Shown here: piece after piece, positions 11,722 through 21,669 of the stretch | Numbering within the stretch: the first letter of the stretch is position 1 | Layout: each line of letters begins with the position of its first letter | Source: Didymodactylos carnosus | Lineage: Eukaryota > Rotifera > Eurotatoria > Philodinida > Philodinidae | Direction: 5' to 3' | NCBI GenBank assembly: GCA_905250885.1 | Contig: CAJNOQ010003042.1 | Coordinates: forward strand, 1-21,669 | Length of the DNA stretch: 21,669 bases | The notes under the pieces: generated by a model | Told to the model about the DNA's origin: nothing | Database searches by the model: none | What the model saw: only the letters and a program-made list of their open reading frames with translations | Position numbers and translations under genes: made by a program

Positions 11722-13490
11722 AATTTGGCCGAGATAGTTGAACTTTACGAAAAGTCCTTAAAATCAACATTTTACACTTACGAGTGTAAACTCTAACCCG
11801 TCTGACTCGTTAGAACAAAGTGGCCAATTTTGGATGCGCGTGTTTTGGTAATGATATATGATCACGACGAAAAATTTTCATCACAGATACTTCAAAGTGT
11901 CTACTATAAAATGACGGAGATCCGAGCTCTACACATAGTTTCGTTTTTTCTGATAGAGATCGTGCTAAGAGCGAAAAATTGTTTTTTGGCCAAGTTTCGA
12001 GGATTGTACTTTTAAAACGAAATAAAAGTTGGAACTTTTAATTATATTTTCAGATAGACCTTCTTCTAGACCTAGACAATAACTGTTTATGAAACAGCTT
12101 ATAAGGTCCCAGATGATTTCGAATCTGAGTTCTTGACCTCCAAAGTTAATATTTTGGATAAAATGCGCTGTTTTGTCGGACACATCTTCCCAAGCGGATG
12201 AGATGAATTTCATGTTCCCTAAAATATATATGGAGTACACCGTGGTACTATACGATACCATAATGAGATTTTTGGGACAGTGTTACACGGCTTGGAGGGG
12301 CCAAAAATGAGGGGAGGGTGTTTACAAAAACCCATGACTGTATAAGTCATTACTGGCAAAGTCAAATATTTCCCCGCTCATACCCTGCAAAAAAGACTTT
12401 GGTCACTGATCAAAGATACAAGCTGTATGGGTTGAGTAGTACGGGTAGGGCACAATATAGCAATGCACTAGATGGAGATGGGAACGCTTCATTACTACTG
12501 GTCATACTAATCTAAAAACGCCAAAAAAATGAAAAACTGTCGGCCGAATGTTTTTCTTTTGTCCTACAAAAATATTTTACCAACACAGGTGAACATCAGT
12601 GTCATCTAAAAGTTCGTTTCGCACCCATGCGCCTCACTGTCAAATTTTTGTTTTTAATCCCTATTATGTCTTGTCAACTTCTGTCTATATAAACACCACA
12701 GTATACTTTTAATATTTCGAATGTCTTTTCTGACTTCATCTCTTCCTTCTTGTAAGAGAAGTGTCGACACAGTCTCGCATGATTTTGGCATGCCAATGTG
12801 GTACTGGTATCAGTTAGCGCCTCACTCTAATTAGTACAAAATTACCGAAAGCAACGATAATAAAAAAACTAATTACTAATTAAATAAATTTCACTGCAAT
12901 ACCGTGAAAAGTTAGTGTGCACCGATACTAATCGGCACTTGCTTGGCACTAGTGCGTATCGGAAACAGCCAGTGCGTTGCGGCATGCTATGCGCATGGAT
13001 TTTTAAGTGCCACACTAAATTTTTTTGTAGGAGTTAACTAAGTTTTAATGGAGTTATAAAAATATTAATCGCAAGTACGAGGAGCGAAATATTTGACTTT
13101 TTCGACGAAACCTCAAAAACAACAGTGTATTATTATTTCTGGATCATAAATTGACATTTACTGAGCGGATTTCGTTTCTAAATCTTCAGCATTAGCCATA
13201 TGAGAAAAAGGGCTAACTTAGGACTTCGATATGTAATGTTAACGCCACATAACAAATCAAACAGACAGTCAGCCTTATCTCTCCTACGAAATAAAAGAAG
13301 AGGATAGAAGTCCCATCTCTTCGTTGACCATAATAATCAAATACATGTGGTTCCATACACTTTTATTATATGAAAAATTTTTTGCTATGATGTTTTGATT
13401 TGATTTTTATATAATTCCTAGTTTCTTTTTTTCTTTATTCAGCGGTGAACATATTAACGTTGATGTTATTTTAATAAACAAAAAACTTGA
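11722..13490. other. Gene-free stretch with dispersed repeat fragments
   Basis: TGGCCGAGATAGTTGAACTT followed by TACGAAAAG at 11728-11756 resembles TGCTGAGATATTGAAATTTT plus ACGAAAAG near 10051-10078. The words GGCCAATTTTGG (11822) and TTGGCCAAGTTTCGA (11987) suggest more pieces of the same repeat. Around 12900-13010 AGTGC/GCACT words and TTAGTGTGC with GTGCCACACTAA cluster. No coding region is convincing. Confidence 0.5.
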
Positions 13491-13508
13491 CAACAACAAC
13501 AACAACAA
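13491..13508. repeat. CAA trinucleotide microsatellite
   Basis: Six CAA units lie about 95 bases beyond the RPS5 stop codon, outside the likely transcript given the poly(A) signal at 13573-13578. Confidence 0.85.
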
Positions 13509-13572
13509 AATAAATCTAGCGAAAAAGAAATCGATAGAAATACAAAACGATAAATTAATTTCCTTTTCCTAA

Positions 13573-13578
13573 TTTATT
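13573..13578 (-). terminator. RPS5 polyadenylation signal AATAAA
   Basis: On the minus strand AATAAA begins 25 bases after the RPS5 stop codon, inside an AT-rich stretch. It is the canonical eukaryotic poly(A) signal and implies a very short 3' UTR, which is usual for ribosomal-protein mRNAs. The cleavage site itself cannot be seen. Confidence 0.6.
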
Positions 13579-13603
13579 TATATGCTGTGTTAGATCATTA
13601 AAC

Positions 13604-15380
<1,777 letters not shown>

Positions 15381-15414
15381 TTCTAACGTTCTTTTTTACC
15401 TTTCAAGAGTTGAT

Positions 15415-15416
15415 CT
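15415..15416 (-). promoter_or_regulatory. Candidate 3' splice (or trans-splice) acceptor upstream of the RPS5 start
   Basis: Reading the minus strand, TTTATGTTCATTTTAG ends 34 bases upstream of the RPS5 ATG and looks like the other acceptors of this gene (TTTCAG, TTTAG). It could be the acceptor of a 5' UTR intron or a spliced-leader addition site. No matching 5' exon is evident. The transcription start and promoter of RPS5 must lie in the AT-rich DNA to the right of this point. Confidence 0.4.
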
Positions 15417-17156
15417 AAAATGAACATAAAAGCTGTTACATATAGAGTCATTACAATGACAACAGAAGGTATATCAAAAGCAGAAGGGTTCACTGTGTTT
15501 TCCTTTAGGATACCAAAAATATTAATTAATGATTTAAACGATTATATTCCGTTTTTCTGATAAGACTTCAAGCTCTACTAAGCTGCATGACATGCAGAAC
15601 AAGAAGAATTTATTCATGAGAAGTGAGCAATCATTAAAGATTACTGACCTGAAACGCGATGGACTCCGCCAGATAAATAATCAGATATGAATTTAACAAC
15701 GAAACAAATTTTTTTTTATTGAATTTATACTGTAAACAGGGCATGAATACAAACTGTCTTATATCTAGAGTGTGTTCATGGGCTCATACATTACAAATTG
15801 CTAAACGCGAGACTTTACTTAGTCGGTAATCTTATTTTACAGAAGGAAAGTAAATGAGGTGATTGTTGACTGCTTTAGATAGAATAGTTTGAAAGAAAAC
15901 GTACGAAAACAAATGTATGAAAAAATGCGTGCGTTGTGCGTGAAACTCAACATTGAAGTGTTTGTCTGCGATCAAGCGATCGCTCGTTCGTTGGAATTAA
16001 CAAAACATTACGACTAATTCTGAAACTCAATAGTATTCTTTCGATTACATAATTTTTATGAGCGTAAGAAATTTACACTGATCTTGTTCGAAACCAGCCT
16101 CACCATCGAAAATTGGCCTTAGAATAGTAGTGCAGCACTTCTATGCATTTTATGATCCAAATACCCATTTGGTCAAAATACGCCATCGTTTTCCAAATGG
16201 TATTATCTGGATAGTATACATTCTGGATGAAAGCAAAAATGCAATAAAAAAGGGTCAGATCGGCTAGGAGGAAAACTCTGGGCGCAACTCACTATAATTA
16301 ACGTAATTTTCGTCGTTTTTTGCATTGATTGTAGTAGCTTGTTCCAAGCTTATCTTAACCAATAAAAATTTAATCAAATTTATACTTCCACTGATAATTA
16401 AAAGTTACCTTTAATTTGATTTATCCTTTGAAAACACTAGCATCCTAAGAACAAGTCTTGCAATTCTTGACGGATATGCCACGAGACAAGTGTCTCATAA
16501 CCAGATTGAACAACGATATATTAATTTCAATTAAATTATTCTACTTAAACATGTGAAATTTGAAGGTATTGATCAACAAACTTGATAGTTGAATTTGGAT
16601 ATTGGTTTTTGTATTTGAGTGTCTGAGTCAGAAATCCTTTACCCTTTACAAATGACTTTAATCTATCTGAAACCATATTAGAGAGCCACTAGTATCATTT
16701 TCTGAAGTTTCTTGAAATTGTGTAGAGGGTTTTCAAGGTCTTCTAAAGGATTTCTGAAAAACCGTTTTCCTCGATCACATCTAGTTCAAGCTACACGAAC
16801 TAGATGTGGCATCTCCCTCACTTATTCGAAATTTTAAAAATCGATTTTTATAAAGAGGCCAAAATATTTTTTCAAAATGAGCTGGAGATACCAAGATGCA
16901 GTACAAAAACAAAAAGAACGTCGTATATATATATTATAAAATATTTCTTAAAACTTTATAAAATTACAAAAACATGAAATATGAAAGACTTATTGTATCG
17001 ATAAGTGTACAAAAAAGAGCACATTGATATATCAGAATTAAATACATTTTTCATTAGCAAAAACAAAGTTTTATCTATAAAAGTACAAGGAGATTACAGT
17101 TTCGAATGGGAAAATTGATAAACTGTCGCAATTAGAATTAATCATTCTCTCTCTTG
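15417..17156. other. Spacer between RPS5 and the permease gene
   Basis: This holds the RPS5 promoter region and the sequence towards the permease 3' side. No gene is visible. An imperfect inverted repeat lies at about 16154-16213 (ATCCAAATACCCATTTGG with CCAAATGGTATTATCTGGAT). Confidence 0.5.
16776..16808. repeat. Short perfect hairpin (12-bp stem)
   Basis: CACATCTAGTTC and GAACTAGATGTG flank a nine-base loop. It lies in the spacer between the RPS5 5' end and the permease 3' end. Function unknown. Confidence 0.7.
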
Positions 17157-17210
17157 TAGTGGTTAGTTTAACGAGCTTAGTAAAACAGCAATGCTACCAG
17201 GGTTCGTTCC
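17157..17210 (+). other. tRNA-like polymerase III promoter boxes (possible SINE head)
   Basis: TAGTGGTTAG (17157-17166) resembles the A box/D-arm of eukaryotic tRNAs, and GGTTCGTTCC (17201-17210) resembles the B box. Their 44-base spacing is in the right range. The sequence does not fold as a real tRNA: the acceptor stem mostly fails to pair and the anticodon loop would be too long. It may be a decayed tRNA-derived SINE. A partial inverted match between CAGGGTTC at 17198 and GAACCCTG at 17278 offers another explanation. Confidence 0.3.
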
Positions 17211-17399
17211 CCTCTGAGACGCCACAGTCGACGCATTGTTTCTGCTCTACTGGAGTTGATTATGGCACCTCAGTTGGGAACCCTGAATGCCAGCCGTCAT
17301 TAGTTAGAATAAAACATGCTCAAAACTAAGCTTTTAGCTATTGTTAAGTAAGAATTTAAATGCAATAGAATTTGAACTACTATGATCACTGTATTTTTA

Positions 17400-19672
17400 T
17401 CAATGTGTTATCAGCCTAAGACCACCAAGTTCGGTAAAGTTGTGTGGGAACTCACCACCAGGACATGTAATAAACATAAAGTTTTTAGGTACCTGTAATT
17501 CATCGCTAATTTTTTGAATAGTCAACGGATTAAATTCTCCTTTAATAAGAACCTAAAAGAAGCAAAAAAAGAACCAGTTTGAATATACTGTAGCTAGTGA
17601 AGTGGAACTGGAGTATACAAGAGAAGACAGTATTTATCGAAAACAAAGCCATCTCTCTAAAATACTATGAAACATGAATGCTTGACCACTCTCAAAAGTG
17701 TTGGAAAAAAGAGGTGGAATACATAGATTTGGCACCTACCAAATCAATGCACAGTTTCGGATACTGTTTATCAATAAATTTGACATTGTCGATTAAATTT
17801 ATTGGTATTTCTTCTTCGGTTTTGTATAGGTGAATAATTTGTAACCAGTCTGTAAGTTCATTTGATCGAACGTATAATACACCTTTGTTAAGCACTGAGG
17901 GATCATCGACTTTGGTAAAAAATATCATTGGTTGATGTTCTATAGTTTTATATTGTCGAAATAACATTTCATTGAAACGACCTAAGAACCACACTTGCGA
18001 GGTGAAATAAATAATTAATTTTAATACACGACTTCGTGCAAACATAATCATCACGACGAGAAAAGTAGTACCAAAATAAAGTAAAAAATATTTTACATGA
18101 TCAAGATGAAGAAAAATTTCTCCGGCTAGCCCAGCAAAAACAGTAGCAAGTCCAAGGAGAACACGAGGCCAACTCGCTACTACGGTTCGACGAAGTGCTC
18201 CTCGTTTATATTTTAATATCATATTGCCGATTGCAAATAAACACATAACACTGAGAAAAGCGATTGTATAGACACCTGCTAATGAATCAATGTTCCCTCG
18301 AACGATGAAGTGTAATAACGATGTGACACCAAAAAATCCTAGTATAATAAAATGGTTTGTTTTCCGACAAGGGTTCTCTTGTGCGAAAAACATTGGTAAA
18401 CACCGATCTAAACTCATACGTCTTATAAGACCAATGATTCCCACGTAGGACGTCAGAACTGCTCCCGAGAGCACAAGTAATGCATCAGCTGCGACAAATT
18501 TATTTAACCAATCTCCGGAACTTGCTGTTGCCAAAGCTGCTAATAAATCATCTCGATGTCCTTCAATTTCCTCAAGTTTCATGACAAATAATGCTAAAAA
18601 CGAAATAATGGGATTAAAAAATGATACAAATAACCACATGTTTCTTAAAGTTTTTGGAAACACGCCGGGTTTTTGTTCTTCGATATAATTAGCAGATGTC
18701 TCAAATCCCGAGACACCTAAGAGTGCCAAAGAAAAACCAAAATATATATCGGCTGGCACGTTACCACTCTGATGTTGATTCCAGTTTTCTCGCAATCGAT
18801 CAAAATTGCCCATTGCTACAATTTTAACGATACACATAATAACTAATAATGTCATCGTTCCGATATGAATAATGAAAATAAAGAGAGCAACATTCGCGGA
18901 TTCTTTTAATCCCATCAATGTTAGTAGTGCAAAGAAACCAAGTAGTACAATAACAGCCCAGTCTGGATTCAATCCCGCCCATAAGTTTTCTCCGTAGGCA
19001 ATCGCACTACTACCCGACACAACGGCTGTGGCGATATATGACACTAAAGTGAGACAGGCGGCAATCGATGCAATTAATTTTGTTGTACAATTTAGTAAAA
19101 CATTATAGGCACCACCGTTTAACGGTAAAGCCGTACCAACCTCTGCATAAATATTTCGAAAAAGATAGAGAACGAAAGCAACAATTGCAAGCGAGATTGG
19201 TGAATATTTGCCGGCTTTCTGTGCGCATATCCCCGCTGTATATAAACAAGATGATGTAATATCATTGCCTGCTATCGCTGTACTGTGCCATTCACCTAAA
19301 AGCTTGTGTTCATTACTCCTGTTATTTTGTCGACAATAAAGAAAGGATAAAAATTTTTGTGCTGCTGTTGTTGATGAAGAAGATACCGGAATTGCTTCAT
19401 GCGTCGGAATGTTCGGTGTGAGAGAGACTCGTCTAACTTTTCCCTTAAAAAATTACAATAAGTAGTTGCTGCTTTTCAAAGAATTGCATTTATATGTGCT
19501 TTACCCATCGATTAAATTCCCAACTGATAGAATGTCGGTAATGACGATAATATGATCCAGTCTGAGATAGTAGATCTGACGTAGTTTGTTCATTTACTCT
19601 GGAATGTGGATGGATTAATAGTGGTGATGCTTCATTGACAGATGGATCATTTGAAATGGTAATTATATCCAT
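17400..19672 (-). CDS. APC-superfamily amino acid permease with cytosolic alpha/beta tail, three coding exons
   Basis: This is a probable secondary transporter of amino acids or related amines in a cell membrane; the substrate cannot be read from sequence. Coding exons on the minus strand are 19672-19505, 19443-17740 and 17552-17400, 2025 nt or 674 aa with a TGA stop. Both introns (61 and 187 bp) are GT-AG and phase 0. Residues 1-100 are a polar cytosolic N-terminus. About twelve hydrophobic segments lie between residues 111 and 523. Family marks include GEWHSTAIAGND in the first segment, RNIYAEVGTALPLNGGAY after the second, and GVSGFETSANYIEE at the sixth. Residues about 560-674 form a soluble tail with alternating strand- and helix-like stretches (KLCIDLVLIKGEF, then TIQKISDELQVPKNFMFITCPGG). 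The middle exon is open upstream of the GTG at 19044, and the conserved first segments lie there, so that GTG is not the start. The nearest named relatives are the SLC7/PotE-like permeases. Subfamily is uncertain and could be of horizontal origin. Confidence 0.9.
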
Positions 19673-19681
19673 AAATTTTCT

Positions 19682-19683
19682 CT
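19682..19683 (-). promoter_or_regulatory. Candidate 3' splice (or trans-splice) acceptor upstream of the permease start
   Basis: On the minus strand CTTTTCTGTTTTAG ends nine bases before the permease ATG. The pyrimidine tract followed by AG is a strong-looking acceptor, either of a 5' UTR intron or for a spliced leader. It supports the choice of the ATG at 19672, since a mature message would begin just before it. Confidence 0.45.
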
Positions 19684-19763
19684 AAAACAGAAAAGCAGTC
19701 GCTTGGGAATATGTAATGGCAGCGTAAGTGAAAAATCTTATGACGATATTATTTATAAGTAGA

Positions 19764-19960
19764 TCATTGCCTCCTTTAAAAACAGAAACCATGTTGAACA
19801 TGATTACTTTAGGACTTCAATTGTGAACTTTAAAGTCATCTTTGCTATAAATACGTATATTTATCGCAGTATGCGTTGGTAAGTACATCAGAAACGTTAA
19901 AATTCACAACTGAAGTCCTGAAGCAATCATGTTCAACATGGTTTATACAGAGGCAAATCA
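19764..19960. repeat. Hairpin-forming inverted repeat between the divergent genes
   Basis: The core arms are 19786-19833 and 19897-19944, 48 bp each with five mismatches, beginning AAACCATGTTGAACATGATT on the left. A looser outer match (TTGCCTC with GAGGCAA) extends them to about 19767 and 19956. The 63-base loop contains an AT-rich near-palindrome around ATACGTAT. It lies about 90 bp upstream of the permease ATG, so it sits in or beside that gene's promoter. It could be a short foldback transposon. Confidence 0.75.
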
Positions 19961-20120
19961 GGGATTTTACTTACTTTTGATAGTGCTATATGATACACAC
20001 AGTCAAATCTTCCAATATTTCAGTCTTGTACAAAGTTACTAGATCTGTGCGGAAGTACTTACCTCTAATTTCGTCAGAAAAACACCACCCAGGAAATGTT
20101 GCTTGCTTCAGGCCCCTGAA

Positions 20121-20484
20121 CAGGGGCCGTATTACGAAAAAACCTAAGTCAAAGAGTGACTTAAGTCAGGAAAAATGTAGTCTTAAAATTAAGACTGAAA
20201 ACTTAAGCCAGTGACACATTTTTCGAATAATTCAAGCATTTAACGACACAACTTGACGAAAACGACTTTTTAAGGTTTAGAGAATAAATATTTCATTATT
20301 TTGCGGGGTTTTGTCCTAAGTTTGTCACTGTTGTCAACGACTGTACTCTCAAGAAGTAAAGAAATCACCAACTTAAGTGTTTTTGTAATACGGTTTAAGT
20401 CCCCGGACTTAAGTCGGTCTTAAACTTAGACTTAAATCACGGCTTAAGTCGATGCTTTAAGTTATTTTGTAATACGATTCCCAG
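20121..20484. mobile_element. Candidate MITE with CGTATTAC ends and CTTAAG/TTAAGTC words
   Basis: The left end CAGGGGCCGTATTACGAAAA and the reverse of the right end CTGGGAATCGTATTACAAAA form imperfect terminal inverted repeats. Both flanks inside carry repeated ACTTAAG, TTAAGTC and GTCTTAA words in both orientations. A second CGTATTAC-like site (TAATACGG) lies at 20387-20394 followed by TTAAGTCC. No transposase is encoded and no target duplication is obvious. It sits in the spacer between the divergent permease and ANKRD27-like genes, about 490 bp upstream of the latter's ATG. Confidence 0.55.
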
Positions 20485-20886
20485 TTGGATAGAGCTTAAT
20501 AAGATAAATTTATTAAGATATGTATCGATTCTTCTTTGTATATCTAGAATTGTCAATGATTAATTTTCGACATTGGACATTTATCAACAAATCATGAGAG
20601 GCTAAGGGTGAAGTCAATTAGTATTTGCAAGCCTTACTAACGCCATCTGCGGCAGCGTTTAATAAACAACTAAACTGAATTGAATCCAGAAAGAGGATCG
20701 ATGCAATATTTTCAAAGACGGTATTCTAATTACGTCCATGACAAGAGTGAGGATAACGGATGTAAAACTCTCGGTTTTCAATTAAATCGATAGAGTCAAA
20801 AACCCGATGTACTTGACGGATGGCTCCTAACTGGTGTATAATTCTCTTCGCTTTTGAGTTGCAGCACGCTTTTTTCGTTCTTCGTC

Positions 20887-20888
20887 AG
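20887..20888 (+). promoter_or_regulatory. Candidate 3' splice (or trans-splice) acceptor upstream of the ANKRD27-like start
   Basis: CTTTTTTCGTTCTTCGTCAG ends 81 bases before ATG 20970. It is the best pyrimidine-rich acceptor in the region and could end a 5' UTR intron or receive a spliced leader. No upstream exon is recognisable. Confidence 0.35.
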
Positions 20889-20969
20889 ACAAAATAATAA
20901 TCGAATAGTCTAACACATGACATAATTATTATTGTGCTGATATATATACTGAATGATTCCGTGAATAAT

Positions 20970-21669
20970 ATGAATCCACCGGAGTTAGATCATTGTCTAT
21001 TCTATAATTGGTTAACAAATGATTTTGCTGATTTATATTCGAAAGCTCAAACTGTTTGTTCACTAGTTCTTGTTCCATCATCAAACGTTACAAAACATGA
21101 TTGTAACAGAGAATTTATTGAATCACATTTATTTCGTTCATCGGCATTATTTAAAGGAAAACACACTAGTCTCAATCAAAAGTATGAAATATCAATTGAA
21201 GATAATCGCACAATTTATATTCATAAACCAGTAACAGATAAATTAATTAAGATACTCGATCAAGAAAATGTTTTTGACAGTTTAACACATCGTTCATACA
21301 TCCTGTTAATCATTGATCGACCATTGAATTCTACCTCATCATTTATACCACTAATACCAACGAAATCAGCATTCAAATTCCAACCAACAACAGCTAACTA
21401 TGAAACAGCATTCATCTTTTTGGATTCTCTAAGACCGATTGAAGATTTATTTACAAAATTACGAACTAGCTTACTTCTATTCGCCGAAACATATGTCATC
21501 TTACCGAATTTTATTGATGATGCTGTTGATAAATTAAAGCACTTATGGATAACATTTGTTAATGAAGCGTGTCAAATATTAAATATCGATTCATCGAGAA
21601 AACAACATTATGAACAGTTGACAACACGACAAGATATTGAATTAGCGAGTGAAATATTTATAACAGGAA
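20970..21669 (+). CDS. ANKRD27/Varp-like protein, N-terminal part (cut by window end)
   Basis: The reading frame is open for 233 codons from ATG 20970 to the window edge, so the gene is partial and the exon continues beyond. The frame is closed upstream by a TAA at 20898-20900, and no other Met lies between. By memory of the family, the order FYNWLTNDFADLYSKAQ, then SLVLVPSS, then FIESHLF, then YILLIIDRPL follows the N-terminal region of ANKRD27 (Varp). ANKRD27 is a Rab21 exchange factor that acts on endosomes, with a VPS9 domain and ankyrin repeats further on. The helical tail, with IELASEIFI near the edge, would match the start of the helical bundle before VPS9. Neither the VPS9 nor the ankyrin domain falls in this window, so the identification rests on weak N-terminal similarity. 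It could be another VPS9-family protein. Confidence 0.62.
   Translation, partial: MNPPELDHCLFYNWLTNDFADLYSKAQTVCSLVLVPSSNVTKHDCNREFIESHLFRSSALFKGKHTSLNQKYEISIEDNRTIYIHKPVTDKLIKILDQENVFDSLTHRSYILLIIDRPLNSTSSFIPLIPTKSAFKFQPTTANYETAFIFLDSLRPIEDLFTKLRTSLLLFAETYVILPNFIDDAVDKLKHLWITFVNEACQILNIDSSRKQHYEQLTTRQDIELASEIFITG

Noticed and set aside
11965-12261. 98-codon open frame on the minus strand
   Set aside because: It has no motif or family resemblance I recognise and overlaps repeat fragments containing GGCCAA words.
17151-17221. Functional tRNA gene
   Set aside because: The acceptor stem pairs poorly and the anticodon loop would be too long, so only box-like sequences remain.
17692-19044. Permease as a single 450-codon frame starting with GTG at 19044
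   Set aside because: The frame is open upstream for another 133 codons carrying the first conserved membrane segments. GTG is not a likely start here, and the tail after 17740 is intron read-through.

Overview
This is eukaryotic, AT-rich nuclear DNA. The genes are split by short GT-AG introns (57, 60, 61, 71 and 187 bp). There are no bacterial ribosome-binding sites or operons, and repeats are plentiful. The gene structure, the tiny introns, and acceptor-like AG sites just upstream of the start codons fit a small protostome-type animal. A bdelloid rotifer is my best guess, but that is inference; the sequence proves only a metazoan-like eukaryote.

Positions 1 to about 13,560 hold no gene I can defend. 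This stretch contains a CpG-rich block full of TCGCGA words (about 140-450), several large imperfect inverted repeats (4267-4796, 6967-7859, 8761-8994, 10214-11228), two probable short non-autonomous DNA transposons with TA target duplications (8302-8684 and 9265-9881), and a frameshifted tail of a MULE-type transposase on the minus strand (11322-11721). It reads as a graveyard of DNA transposons.

Positions 13,560-21,669 hold three recognisable genes. (1) RPS5 (ribosomal protein uS7), minus strand, five coding exons and 203 aa, complete; its last intron carries a 340-bp tandem duplication. (2) A 12-TM APC-superfamily amino acid permease, minus strand, three coding exons and 674 aa, with a cytosolic alpha/beta tail. 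(3) On the plus strand, cut by the window end, the first 233 codons of a protein resembling the N-terminus of ANKRD27/Varp, an endosomal VPS9-domain, ankyrin-repeat Rab regulator. The permease and the ANKRD27-like gene are divergent, separated by 1.3 kb that holds a hairpin-forming inverted repeat and a third short transposon with CTTAAG words.

The genes have no evident shared pathway. The most interesting themes are the recurring design of short elements filled with a family-specific short word, the recent duplication inside a ribosomal-protein intron, and the possible trans-splice acceptors before all three start codons. I see no clear new defence or enzymatic system.
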